From: Celeribacter baekdonensis
GTDB taxonomy: Bacteria > Pseudomonadota > Alphaproteobacteria > Rhodobacterales > Rhodobacteraceae
DNA length: 64,000 nt
Direction: 5' to 3'
Assembly (NCBI RefSeq): GCF_003047105.1
Contig: NZ_CP028474.1
Span: 1-64,000 of the forward strand
How positions within the stretch are numbered: position 1 is the first letter of the stretch; each line of letters starts with the position of its first letter. Made by a program: the position numbers and the translations under genes. Positions 26,043 to 34,722 of this stretch are shown here, one piece after another. The notes beneath the pieces were generated by a model. That model saw only the letters and a program-made list of their open reading frames with translations. It did no database searches and was not told the DNA's origin.

Positions 26043-26165
26043 GGAGGTCTCGCGAGTTGCCCACCTCGAAGCCCCTGCCCTCTCGAGGCGGGGCCAGTGG
26101 CGTGCATGTGGAAGAGGAAAACGCGACCGCCGCGGATGCAGGCGGTCGCTGTGCCGGGCTTCGCG

Positions 26166-27365
26166 TCAGCCGACCCGGTCGAGGAGCTTCTTGGCGCGCC
26201 CTTCCATGTCGAGGCGCGCATCCTGCTGGGTCTTGTCGCGCGCAAGCCGCGTGATGCCCTGCACGAAGTCGAAGATGCTCTCGGGCGGGCGGCCTTCCTC
26301 CATCAGCACCTTCTCGATGATCTTGCCCGACTCCGCTTTCGAGAAGCCCCGCTTGCGCAGGAAATCCGCGCGGTCTTCGTCGCTGCGCGCCACGACCTGC
26401 TGCCGTGCTGCCTTGATGCCATTCACGAAGCCCTGCGGCGAGGAGTTGGCAAACCGCGTCAGCGCCGGGGCCGCCTCATGGGCAAAGCGCGAAGCGGCGT
26501 ATTTCGAGTGGCGGATCTTGATCTCCTGGAAGTCCTCGACGCCCCAGAGGTTGCGGTTCTGGCACACCGCCCGCAGGTAGAAGCTCGCCATGCCGAGGGT
26601 CTTCGCGCCCACCTCGGAATTCCAGCAATAGAAGCCCCGGAAATAGAGATCGGGGGAGCCGTCGGGCAACTTGCCCGCCTCGATCGGATTGCGGTCGTCG
26701 ACCAGAAACAGGAAGACATCGCGGTCCGAAGCGTAGAGCGTGGTCGTATCGCGGCTGATTTCGACATCGGGGTTGTAGACCCCGGTCGACCAGTCGAGCA
26801 CACCCGGCACCTTCCAGCGCGTATCGCCCGTGCCATTGCCCGCGATGCGCTGCACCGCCTCGACAAGCTCGAAGTCATGGATGCGGCCGTAGTCGGGACC
26901 GGTCACGGCGCGCAGTTCGGTCTGGCCGTCTTCCGTCTCGAGAGTCTTCACCTGCTCGGCGCGGTGGTTGGTCAGGCCGTATTGCAGGTTGATCCCCGCC
27001 AGCGGCGCGGGCAACTGCCGCAGGTAGGAGGCCGGAGCGCCGACAATGCTGGCAAGCTGGCCAAACGCCCAATGGGTAGGCACGACCGGCTCATGCGCCT
27101 TCGGCAGGACCAGGTGCAATCGCTCGGCGCTGTCGCGCGCGGCCTCGACGCGGATGTCCGCTGTCTGCACCACGCGGCTGCGGCTGCGCTCGGAGCGACC
27201 CTTCACGCTCGCCCAGAGATCGTCGAGCGACAGATACCGCTCGTCATCGGGCCGGTTGAACCATTCGGACGACACCCGCCCGTTCCGCTCACCCCGGCTC
27301 ACATCCACCTTCCAGCCACCAGCCCGCGTCGGCTGTACCGGATCCAGAACTTCAACAACGCCCAT
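26166..27365 (-). CDS. DUF932 (plasmid/phage DUF945-like) protein
   Basis: A 399-aa protein with the DUF932 pattern: PASYLRQLPAPLAGINLQYG, the ALT-like RAVTGPDYGRIHDFELV segment and CQNRNLWGV near the C-terminal third. It is a common plasmid and phage backbone gene of unknown biochemical function, usually near SSB, RadC and ParB-like genes as here. Two ATGs are possible. 27365 is preferred because ggagga is six bases upstream, whereas it abuts the ATG at 27371. A conserved hairpin lies just upstream. Confidence 0.88.
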   Translation of the reverse strand: MGVVEVLDPVQPTRAGGWKVDVSRGERNGRVSSEWFNRPDDERYLSLDDLWASVKGRSERSRSRVVQTADIRVEAARDSAERLHLVLPKAHEPVVPTHWAFGQLASIVGAPASYLRQLPAPLAGINLQYGLTNHRAEQVKTLETEDGQTELRAVTGPDYGRIHDFELVEAVQRIAGNGTGDTRWKVPGVLDWSTGVYNPDVEISRDTTTLYASDRDVFLFLVDDRNPIEAGKLPDGSPDLYFRGFYCWNSEVGAKTLGMASFYLRAVCQNRNLWGVEDFQEIKIRHSKYAASRFAHEAAPALTRFANSSPQGFVNGIKAARQQVVARSDEDRADFLRKRGFSKAESGKIIEKVLMEEGRPPESIFDFVQGITRLARDKTQQDARLDMEGRAKKLLDRVG

Positions 27366-27378
27366 CGGCATTCCTCCG

Positions 27379-27404
27379 CGACAGGCGCCGGGAGCCACTC
27401 TCCC
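27379..27404 (-). promoter_or_regulatory. Shared leader hairpin, copy 2 (before DUF932)
   Basis: Minus-strand gggag-agtgg-ctccc followed by ggcgcctgtcg and gcggagga, 13 bp upstream of the start. It matches copy 3 in 21 of 26 positions by eye, with paired changes in the stem. Confidence 0.65.
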
Positions 27405-27601
27405 AGCCTTTAACCTGTCGCGAAAGCAACCAGCCTTTCTCTCACTCTTCAAAAGAGGCACGAGCGGCGGCAATGCGGGACGAAGCGGGCGCTCGCTGCG
27501 ATTGCGCAATCGCCGAATTTCCTACCCAGATTCGGTTGTACCAGCGCAGTATGTGTCCATCTCTAGATGTGCGTGGGAATCTCAGACTTAGGGGGTGAAA
27601 G

Positions 27602-28675
27602 GTGAGCAAGTTGCAGGATGAAGAGGGCAAGACCGCCGAACTGCCACAAGGCACTACGATTCCGAGCGATCTTCAGTTTTCCGCCAGAATGTTTCCAGAC
27701 GAGGACTACGCCAAGGAGGCGATGTACAAGTTGCATTCCGTTCTCAGCGTCATCAGCCAATCCATCGACCTAACCAACCTGGATGGCGTGACGGTCGCCT
27801 TCGACTACGACGAAGCACTGGCTGATCTTGATCGTGGATATGAGACAACCTACACACTCACCGCCACCAAAGGTGTCGCCATCGGTGTTGCAATGGCGCC
27901 CACGGTAATTCGCGACGGTGTGATCAAAACGCATCTAGTACTTAACGCGAACTACGCGCTCAGCATCCTAGAAGGACCTGGGGAGGAAACCGAATACTTT
28001 TGGCAATCACTTCACCTAATTGCACACGAATGCGCGCATGTGGAGGTGACAGCAGCATTTGACAAGTCGTTCCCCGGGTTTCTTCTTCAGAAAACACACA
28101 GCAATATCCTAGATAACATGCGCTGGCAGGTTATTCTGGCAACGTGGGATGAGTATGCTGTATGCCGCATCGCAGGCTCCATTGGAGATGATCCCGTAGA
28201 GGGTTACCTCGAAACCTTGGTCAAGGTGTTGGGCGATACCAGGGGCCAATGCTATGAGCTGATTAAGGCATATCGGACCCACGGGGATGTTGGGCAGATT
28301 GTAGGGGAAGTATATGGGAAGCTCGGCGATCTGCTGAAGTATTCATCTTACTTTGTGGGTGCTGCAGCGGCGCAGGAAACCCCGGAAACGCATCCGCCTG
28401 CTCTCACCGATGAGGCTGAGTTTGGGTGGTTTTCTCCGTTCTACGAACGCTTGATTGAAATGCAGGAGGCGCTTTGGAACGAGTTTGGGAGATGGAAGAA
28501 TTTGGATGCCTTCGAGGCAATCGGCGATATCTTAGAGGACATGGCTGAGAGCATTGGTGTCGAAGCGTCGCGCGAGTCCGACGACCTGATTAAATTCAAT
28601 ATTCCATACCGATCGGAAAGCATGCCCGACATTGCCATGACGAACCCGTTAATGCGTGCACTGCTCGGCAGATAG
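27602..28675 (+). CDS. Putative HExxH zinc protease-like protein, unknown family
   Basis: A 357-aa protein, GTG start at 27602 after ggggtgaaag. A gluzincin-like motif AHECAHVEVT (HExxH at 142-146) lies in a helix, with further acidic residues (WDEYAVCRIAG about 40 residues on) that could provide the third ligand. No signal peptide or membrane segment, so it is probably cytoplasmic. Codon use and base composition are more AT-rich than the flanking genes and it is inserted against the minus-strand block. This suggests a recently acquired defence or stress gene, perhaps ImmA-like in action, but I do not recognise it. Confidence 0.65.
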   Translation: MSKLQDEEGKTAELPQGTTIPSDLQFSARMFPDEDYAKEAMYKLHSVLSVISQSIDLTNLDGVTVAFDYDEALADLDRGYETTYTLTATKGVAIGVAMAPTVIRDGVIKTHLVLNANYALSILEGPGEETEYFWQSLHLIAHECAHVEVTAAFDKSFPGFLLQKTHSNILDNMRWQVILATWDEYAVCRIAGSIGDDPVEGYLETLVKVLGDTRGQCYELIKAYRTHGDVGQIVGEVYGKLGDLLKYSSYFVGAAAAQETPETHPPALTDEAEFGWFSPFYERLIEMQEALWNEFGRWKNLDAFEAIGDILEDMAESIGVEASRESDDLIKFNIPYRSESMPDIAMTNPLMRALLGR

Positions 28676-28732
28676 CTGCATTGCATCATCGGCCAAAGTG
28701 GGCTCGAAGCTACATTGTAGCAGTGCAGCGAA

Positions 28733-28754
28733 CCCGGCGGGTTTCCCCGCCGGG
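28733..28754. terminator. Bidirectional hairpin between converging genes
   Basis: A perfect 8-bp stem cccggcgg/ccgccggg with a 6-nt loop sits between the stop of the 357-aa gene (28675) and the SSB stop (28779). No strong T-run follows on either strand, so termination efficiency is uncertain. Confidence 0.55.
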
Positions 28755-28778
28755 CCTGAGGGGGGGAGACCCCGTTCC

Positions 28779-29183
28779 TCAGAACGGGATCTCATCGTCG
28801 CGGTCGACCAGTTCGGGGTTTTCGTTCTCGGCCGACTTCGGGCGGCTCAGGAAGTCGACCTTCTCGGCAATGATCTCGCAGCCGTAGCGGTCGTTCCCCA
28901 TGCTGTCGATCCACTTGGTGTAGTGGATGCGGCCGTGGACGAGGACCTTCATGCCCTTTTCGCAATGCTCAGAGACCGTCTTGCCGAGACCGTTGAAGCA
29001 GGTGATGCGGTGCCATTCGGTGTCCATGACCCGGTAGCCGTTCTCGTCGCGCATCACACGGCCTTCCGAGAGGCGGGGGCGCGAGGTGGCGAGGCTGAAG
29101 TTGGTGATCTTGGTGCCGCTCTGGGTGGTGCGGACTTCGGGGGTCTGACCGATGTTGCCGGCGAGGATGACGATGTTCTGCAT
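28779..29183 (-). CDS. ssb: Single-stranded DNA-binding protein
   Basis: A 134-aa SSB: OB-fold strands start MQNIVILAGNIGQTPEVRTT, with WHRITCFNGLG and VLVHGRIHYTKW. The C-terminal acidic tip is VDRDDEIPF, the conserved peptide that recruits replication and repair proteins. It is shorter than the chromosomal SSB because the linker is brief. The start is ATG 29183 after aggagc. It protects single-stranded plasmid DNA during transfer or replication. Confidence 0.95.
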   Translation of the reverse strand: MQNIVILAGNIGQTPEVRTTQSGTKITNFSLATSRPRLSEGRVMRDENGYRVMDTEWHRITCFNGLGKTVSEHCEKGMKVLVHGRIHYTKWIDSMGNDRYGCEIIAEKVDFLSRPKSAENENPELVDRDDEIPF

Positions 29184-29936
29184 GATAAGCTCCTGTGTGT
29201 CCTGTCTTCGGGACCGTCCCTTCGACAAGACCCTGAAAAAGCCCGTCGGGTGACGCGTGCACGGTGGACAGCATGGACACCGGAAACCCCCAAAGGACCG
29301 GGGTGGAGCGGGCAGGACGCCTAAGGCGGCCAACACGGCCCGGACTGACGCGGGGTTGCGCGCAGGAGACCGAACGGGATTAGGGGATTGTCAGTCGAAG
29401 GGATGGCCCAGGAGACAGAGAGATACGGGGAGCCCATGCCAGACCATGTCCCCTTGCCAATCGGACTGTTTGACCCAAAGCCCAGCACCCCACCAGCGGC
29501 CAAAGTGGCTATCACCAGCTCTCGCCCCACTGCCCTTCCCTGCAGGGGAATGCAGGGCCTTGCCGAGACAGGCTATCGATACCGGAATATTCAGGACACG
29601 AACCGCACCAACGGCTGATTTCGATCTCGGGACATTGTCGCCCAACGCTCTGCAGAAAATGCGGAAGAAAGCCGCCAGGTCAATCCCCACGGTCTCGGAT
29701 TGGCAGATGGCGAAAGGTTGCACCAAGGCGGAAGTTATCGCCACGGGATGGACCACTTCCTGGCCGAACTGATCGGGGAGAATGGAAACCGCTTGTGCGC
29801 CGGTATCGCAGGGTTTCCGGCATTCTGAGCTTTTGGCGCCGACCTGGTCCGGTCACGGCCGAAAACTACGGCTGTTCGTCAATGTGGCGACGATAGATTG
29901 ACGGCGGACGACATGGCTGCATGGAAAACTCCGGGT
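29184..29936. other. 750-bp stretch without a supported gene
   Basis: The proximal ~60 bp form the SSB leader, with a short gggac/gtccc-type inverted repeat on the minus strand. The remainder has open frames on both strands, none with plausible composition, start site or recognisable motif. It may be a decayed region. Nothing further is seen. Confidence 0.5.
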
Positions 29937-30989
29937 TCAGTCTGGGTCGGACGGATCAACTGCGTCCAACTCGAAAATCGTTGCCTCGGGTCTTGGTCCC
30001 ATCACACGCGTTGGCAGATTAGGCGCAGGCAATTGCCCTCTGTGGTGCCCCTTCACCAACACAACCTTACCGCTGCGATAGCGCCGCTCATGTTCGCTCA
30101 CCCAATGGCGAACAGGGCCGCTTCGCCCGTCCTGGACCTGACGCTCGAACTCAAGGCGAGCCTGCCGCTCCTCCATGTGAGCCGCGGCCTGCGGACCAAT
30201 GCGGATTGTAAGATGGGATTTCTGCGCGCCTAGAATCCAGGACTTCCCGAATTTTCGAGCGGTCTTGGCATCCTTGGCTGTGAACGTCTCGTTTTCCGTG
30301 GGAATGATGCCACCCAAGTCCGGGGAAGCCAGCATCGCAAAGAGCGCGTAGGGGATGAAAAGATCGTAGCCTGTTTCAACTTGGTGCACCGTGCGCCGAC
30401 CGTTGATCATTTCCATCGTATCACCGCTCCGCACACGGAATTCGACCATGGAACGGCTCAACTCGATTTCGACGTTGTCGTAGTTCAACTCGCCTGTCGG
30501 AGTTCGCTTCACGAGCAAAGCGCAGATTGGATCGACGACCCTCGAATTGTCGCGGCGATGGAACATCGTGATGCGCAAGTGGCCATTGTTTCGATCATCG
30601 ATGAGATAGCCGCGTAGACCAGTGCCTATGGGTTTGTCGTCATGTCTCGTTACATGTGAAGCCCGTTCAAAGCGCGCGACACCCAGCTCTCGATCGTCAA
30701 ATTCGACCCAAACAACGTCGGCGGGGAGCTTTACCTCACCCAGAATGGCCATTGCGGGAAGACCGGTTTCCGAAGCCTGCTTGGCGACTGCGTCATGAAG
30801 CGTATCGGCATAGGCTGCAGCCATATGGTCGAGCAGGTATACTTTTGCCTGCTGTAGGGCATCGAGCGCATACTCGCGAAAAAGCCTCAGATCCTCGGAC
30901 GGCGTAAAGTGCCAAACCAGGTCGTCAGCAGGAGCCGATTTACCCGCAAGCGATGAACCGTATAAGGAAATCAATGATTTGTAGAGCAT
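29937..30989 (-). CDS. Hypothetical protein, ~350 aa
   Basis: About 350 aa from ATG 30989 (MLYKSLISLYGSS); the frame opens further upstream, but those residues are Arg/Cys-rich and unlikely. The protein is soluble, with alternating beta and helical regions (DVVWVEFDDRELGVARF, then RITMFHRRDNSRVV). The C-terminal segment is charged (EERQARLEFERQVQDGRSG). No family is recognised. It stands alone between SSB and the small gene at 31244. Confidence 0.65.
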   Translation of the reverse strand: MLYKSLISLYGSSLAGKSAPADDLVWHFTPSEDLRLFREYALDALQQAKVYLLDHMAAAYADTLHDAVAKQASETGLPAMAILGEVKLPADVVWVEFDDRELGVARFERASHVTRHDDKPIGTGLRGYLIDDRNNGHLRITMFHRRDNSRVVDPICALLVKRTPTGELNYDNVEIELSRSMVEFRVRSGDTMEMINGRRTVHQVETGYDLFIPYALFAMLASPDLGGIIPTENETFTAKDAKTARKFGKSWILGAQKSHLTIRIGPQAAAHMEERQARLEFERQVQDGRSGPVRHWVSEHERRYRSGKVVLVKGHHRGQLPAPNLPTRVMGPRPEATIFELDAVDPSDPD

Positions 30990-31243
30990 GCGACGTGACC
31001 CGAACCAAATACAACGCAGTGTCCGACGAACCCTGACGATGTTCAAGCTGCATTCATTGCACTGCAATTGACCGCTGATGTCTGTGCAAAGCCAGATTGG
31101 CTAACGCTCGAGCTTGTTTTCTTAATGCAAAGGCATGCCGACCATCGTCGGCTCATTCTGCCGGTCGGCCGGAACGGTGGACAGGCGAAAGGCCCGGATC
31201 GGAGCCTTGCTCCGAACCCGAGCCGTCTTCGATCCCGTGGGCG

Positions 31244-31408
31244 TTACGCCCAGGGGTCGATCTCACCCACCACCTGTACCTCGTCTCCGTCGATTTCATC
31301 GGCGGGGACGGCGCCAAAGGTTCCATCACCTGCCTGGAAGACGACGATCGAAACCATGAGCGTGGCGGCGAGGGAGGCGGCGAAGGCATGTGCATCTTTG
31401 CGGGACAT
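31244..31408 (-). CDS. Small secreted or membrane-anchored protein
   Basis: A 54-aa frame. MSRKDAHAFAASLAATLMVSIVVFQ looks like a signal peptide or single membrane helix, followed by an acidic tail (DEIDGDEVQVVGEIDPWA). ATG 31408 follows gccaaacag without a strong Shine-Dalgarno. The hydrophobic-then-acidic design supports a real protein, but there is no homologue I can name. Confidence 0.45.
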   Translation of the reverse strand: MSRKDAHAFAASLAATLMVSIVVFQAGDGTFGAVPADEIDGDEVQVVGEIDPWA

Positions 31409-31795
31409 CTGTTTGGCTCCTGTCTTGGAGGCGGAGGACCATCCCCCGCGCGACAGGACCCCGCTGGCCCGAAAACTGGCTGACATCACCGGGTGCGTTC
31501 GGCTCGTCCGAATCCACCCGGCGGCACGGGCTCGCCCGTAGTCCGACCCCTCGCGGGTTGATCTCGAAGACTGGATTCGGGGCAAGGAAGGGAATGGCGA
31601 GCGGGGGATGGTGCGACCGCTGACTGGAGCCGGGTGTCCCGCTGATGCTATCGCTGCCAGCCTCCCGGCAGACATTTGGTAGAAGACCTCCTTCCGTGTT
31701 GGATTGGATCCTATGGTGCTCCGCGATTTCGCGGGACAGGGTCGTGATGGGTGAGAGGCCCGCGCTTTGGCGGGCCCCGTGGGTTCTACGTAGGC
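31409..31795. other. 387-bp stretch without a supported gene
   Basis: Open frames exist on both strands but have Arg/Pro/Ser-rich, shadow-like composition. No promoter, repeat or terminator stands out. Confidence 0.45.
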
Positions 31796-32269
31796 TCAGG
31801 CGGCAAGCTCCGCGCCCCCTGCCCTAGCAGCGCCTTCTTCGCCGACAATCTCCAGCCGCGCATTGCGATAGCCTTCTTTGGCGATCCAGAGCTCGGCAGC
31901 CGTGACAGACTCGGCCAGGTGGAGCAGCTCCGTGCAACCGCCGAAATCCAAAAGGACGCGAACCTGCCCGGGCTGTGGTTCCTCAGCGACCTCGAAGGTC
32001 AAGGCGCTGTCAGCCGAATGCGTTCGCATGATCGTCACGAGAATGACTCCGTCCGAAGAGAAGTTCCCCTCGTGCAGCGTGAACGACGCCGGCGCCGCCC
32101 GGGTCGGATAGGGTCGCGGCGGCTCCTTCTTGACGAGACGGCCAACGCCGTTCGAGCGTTCCCAGGCCGCGAGCTTCTTCGTGAAACGCGCAGGTGGTTT
32201 CGGACTGTTGTCGGTGTAGCGAATGAGCGCCCCTAGCGGCGCGGTGTCGAGAATGGTCGATGCAGACAT
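31796..32269 (-). CDS. Hypothetical protein behind a TGAATGC operator-like repeat
   Basis: A 157-aa protein without recognised family. It has basic Arg/Lys/Pro-rich N-terminal residues (KKEPPRPYPTR), a mid-protein GVILVTIMRTHSADSALTFE and an Ala/Glu-rich tail. ATG 32269 lies 13 bp downstream of a 7-bp inverted repeat (32282-32303), suggesting specific regulation. It is the gene after the large ParB-like gene on the same strand. Confidence 0.6.
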   Translation of the reverse strand: MSASTILDTAPLGALIRYTDNSPKPPARFTKKLAAWERSNGVGRLVKKEPPRPYPTRAAPASFTLHEGNFSSDGVILVTIMRTHSADSALTFEVAEEPQPGQVRVLLDFGGCTELLHLAESVTAAELWIAKEGYRNARLEIVGEEGAARAGGAELAA

Positions 32270-32281
32270 GATTCCTCATCC

Positions 32282-32303
32282 TGAATGCGTGATTTTGCAT
32301 TCA
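32282..32303 (-). promoter_or_regulatory. Operator-like inverted repeat TGAATGC-N8-GCATTCA
   Basis: A perfect 7-bp inverted repeat (32282-32288 and 32297-32303) sits just upstream of the 157-aa gene. Its right arm region attttgcat also occurs in the inverted repeat at 39466-39489, so one regulator could bind both. Confidence 0.5.
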
Positions 32304-32368
32304 TCATATTGATATTGTTGTATTTTATGTGATCTAGGACGGGTTTCCCCGCCCTCGGATGGCGCAGA

Positions 32369-34537
32369 TCACTCCGCAGCTATCATCGATGCCTCATTGC
32401 TCGGCAGGTCAGCGGTGAGGAAGGCGGGAAGGTCGACATCTTCGGCTTGCTCAGCGTCGGAAACGAGCTCAGGCGCCCCCTGCCCTTCCGCGCCATCGAG
32501 TGCTGCCAGATCGTGACGGCGCAGAACCTCCGGCAACCAGCCGCTGCCTTTCAGCAGACGCTCGGCTTCACTCGCCATCTCGCCCTTCTTCAGGTGATCG
32601 AGGAGTTGCGCCGTCCCCTCCCCTTTCGCCTCACGCACGGCCTCGAGGATCCGGGCCTTGGGCACGCGGTTCAGGTAGGTATCGGCCGTCGGCTGCCAAC
32701 CCGCCTCGACCATGTCGAGTTCGACCGCCTGGGCGACCAAGTCAGACTGGGTCATCCGCCTGGTCAACCCGCTGGCGGAGATACCGGCACCATAGGGGTT
32801 CACCTTCTCATGGAGCGCGTTGACCCCGAAGCTGAGGCAATGCGCGAGCAACGACAGCCGGCTCCCTTGATCAAGGGAGGTCAGGTAGTCCCAGAGAGCG
32901 GCATCGTCGCCGAGCGGCAAGTCGGCCTCCCACTCGGCGTGGCGATCGTCGACCAGCTTGGCCACCACGCTGTCCTTCAGATCGCTCGCCTGCGCCGACA
33001 TGTAGACGTGACGGACCGAAGCCTCGAGGCAGCTGCCGGCCGAACTGGACGTCTGGAAGGTGTCACCCACGAGCTTCAGGAGCAGCAGCGTCAGCGCGAC
33101 GTCGGGGGAGCGCCCGACAGCTTCCCGCAGTGCCACTGTCCGGTGCGCCGTCAACTCCATGACCAGCCGCTCAGGCAAGGGCTTCAACGCACCATCGTCC
33201 TCGTCGTCGGGCACGTTGACGCCAAGCGCTTGACCAGCAGAGGTGATCACCGTGCTGTGGCCGATACCGTCCACATTGCTCCCCGTTGAAAGCTCCACGC
33301 CCGGCCCGTCTGCTGCCTGTTCACCGCTGTGGACGTCGACGTCTGTTTTTGGCTCATCCTCGGGCCGCACAAAGCCCCGATAAACGGCAAGCTCGCCATA
33401 ACGGTCAAGCGTCACGAACGCCCCTGCCCTCGCGATCTCCCCCGCGTCGAAGATCAGCGGCCGGGTCTCGAGCTTCTCCATCGCGACTTCCAACTCGCCA
33501 AGACGCGCGTCGATCTCTTCGGGGAATTCATCCTGGCCCTCGTATTCCTCTTCGAGCGCTCGGTATTCGGCAAGCAGCCTGGCATGGGCCGCGCCTTCGT
33601 CATCCGTCATCGGCGCCGGGTCTCCGTTGAGACGCCGCAAGCCGTGGCTGTAGCCATAGGGCAGGTCGAGCGAGACCTCGATCCATTTCCAACCTTCGGT
33701 CGCTATGACTTCGGCTTCAGCCTGAAGCTTCTCGCTGACCAGACGATCGAGCAGGGCAGGGTCTTCCAGCCAGCCCCCGTCATCGCCCTGGAAGAGGTCA
33801 TGCAACATGGTGCCGCCAGCAGCCTCATAGGCATCGACGCCGACAAAGACGGCACGACGATCGGAGGCCCGCACCGAGGTTTCCGTCAGTATGCGCCGGA
33901 TCTGATAGGGCTCCTTGTTCCAGGACGACTTGATCGCCTCCCAGACCTGAATCTGACGCTCGTGATCCGGATTGACCGTGAAGGCCATCAACTGCTCCAG
34001 CGTCATTTCATCCTCGGCATAAAGCTCAAGCAGGGCAGGGGCCACGGCGGCGAGTTTCAGGCGCTGTTTGACCACCTGCGGCGTGACGAAGAAAGCGGCC
34101 GCGATCTCTTCATCGCCCTGACCCTTCTCCCGAAGCGCCACGAAGGCGCGGAACTGATCGAGCGGATGCAAGGCAGCGCGCTGCATGTTCTCAGCGAGCG
34201 AGTCGTCTTCGGCGAGGATGGTGGAATTGGCATCCCGAACAATGCAGGGAATGGGCGTCGTCTTGGCCAAGCGTTTCTGCTTTACGAGGAGAGACAGGGC
34301 CTGAAAGCGGCGACCGCCCGCGGGAATTTCGAACTTACCGGTCTCGGACCCATCATCCGCCAGAACGGGCCGAACGCTCAGGCTCTGCAGCAACCCGCGG
34401 CGGGCGATGTCTTCGGCCAGTTCCTCGACCGAGATGCCAGCCTTGATGCGCCGGACGTTGGACTGGCTCAGCACGAGCTTGTCGAAGGGAATGTCCCGGG
34501 ACGGGGACAGGGTGACTTTCTGGGCAGATTTCGCCAT
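32369..34537 (-). CDS. Large ParB/Spo0J-like protein (plasmid backbone)
   Basis: A 722-aa protein. The N-terminal ParB core includes LVLSQSNVRR, EIPAGGRRFQALSLL (GxRR box), ENMQRAALHPLDQFRAF and a helix-turn-helix FFVTPQVVKQRLKLAAVAPA. The long C-terminal region is acidic and helical. This is the ~700-aa ParB-like family widespread on alphaproteobacterial plasmids, distinct from RepB and lacking a ParA partner here. The role may be DNA organisation or CTP-dependent loading rather than segregation. The start is ATG 34537; a conserved hairpin lies immediately upstream. Confidence 0.88.
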   Translation of the reverse strand: MAKSAQKVTLSPSRDIPFDKLVLSQSNVRRIKAGISVEELAEDIARRGLLQSLSVRPVLADDGSETGKFEIPAGGRRFQALSLLVKQKRLAKTTPIPCIVRDANSTILAEDDSLAENMQRAALHPLDQFRAFVALREKGQGDEEIAAAFFVTPQVVKQRLKLAAVAPALLELYAEDEMTLEQLMAFTVNPDHERQIQVWEAIKSSWNKEPYQIRRILTETSVRASDRRAVFVGVDAYEAAGGTMLHDLFQGDDGGWLEDPALLDRLVSEKLQAEAEVIATEGWKWIEVSLDLPYGYSHGLRRLNGDPAPMTDDEGAAHARLLAEYRALEEEYEGQDEFPEEIDARLGELEVAMEKLETRPLIFDAGEIARAGAFVTLDRYGELAVYRGFVRPEDEPKTDVDVHSGEQAADGPGVELSTGSNVDGIGHSTVITSAGQALGVNVPDDEDDGALKPLPERLVMELTAHRTVALREAVGRSPDVALTLLLLKLVGDTFQTSSSAGSCLEASVRHVYMSAQASDLKDSVVAKLVDDRHAEWEADLPLGDDAALWDYLTSLDQGSRLSLLAHCLSFGVNALHEKVNPYGAGISASGLTRRMTQSDLVAQAVELDMVEAGWQPTADTYLNRVPKARILEAVREAKGEGTAQLLDHLKKGEMASEAERLLKGSGWLPEVLRRHDLAALDGAEGQGAPELVSDAEQAEDVDLPAFLTADLPSNEASMIAAE

Positions 34538-34550
34538 CAAATCTTCTCCA

Positions 34551-34576
34551 CGACGGGCGCCGGAAGCCACTCTTCC
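34551..34576 (-). promoter_or_regulatory. Shared leader hairpin, copy 3 (before ParB-like gene)
   Basis: Minus-strand ggaag-agtgg-cttcc followed by ggcgcccgtcg and ggag. Relative to copy 2 the third stem pair changes from G-C to A-T, a compensatory change, while the loop agtgg is identical. Confidence 0.65.
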
Positions 34577-34648
34577 GATCTCACTTCCCGTCACCCCTCA
34601 AACCAACAAACCTTTCCCTCTCCTGTTCTGGCGCTCCCGAGACCGGAC

Positions 34649-34664
34649 CTTAACAGCTGTTAAG
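34649..34664. promoter_or_regulatory. Palindrome CTTAACAGCTGTTAAG, candidate parS copy 1
   Basis: A perfect 16-bp palindrome 54 bp beyond the repC stop. An identical copy lies 58 bp away. Position next to repC and perfect symmetry fit RepB-binding parS sites of repABC plasmids. The alternative is an operator for the ParB-like gene. Confidence 0.65.
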
Positions 34665-34706
34665 TCGTCAATCCCGAGGTGGCGGAACAGTACGCAGTCT
34701 CTCAAC

Positions 34707-34722
34707 CTTAACAGCTGTTAAG
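34707..34722. promoter_or_regulatory. Palindrome CTTAACAGCTGTTAAG, candidate parS copy 2
   Basis: The second identical 16-bp palindrome; it spans the repC stop codon (34718-34720). Two exact copies of a 16-mer within 75 bp are not expected by chance. Confidence 0.65.

Noticed and set aside
25056..27413. 785-codon plus-strand open frame opposite the 172-aa, RadC and DUF932 genes
   Set aside because: It spans three genes with recognised domains or coupled leaders and gaps between them; composition is shadow-like.
29257..29772. Plus-strand frame (~171 aa) in the gap after ssb
   Set aside because: Low-complexity Pro/Arg/Thr content, no Shine-Dalgarno and no recognisable fold.
32369..34537. Large ParB-like gene as the plasmid's partition protein
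   Set aside because: RepB next to RepA fits that role better; this long ParB has no ParA neighbour, so I annotate it only as ParB-like.
33329..34663. 444-codon plus-strand frame over the ParB-like gene
   Set aside because: Antisense to a strongly conserved ParB core; no start signal or motif.
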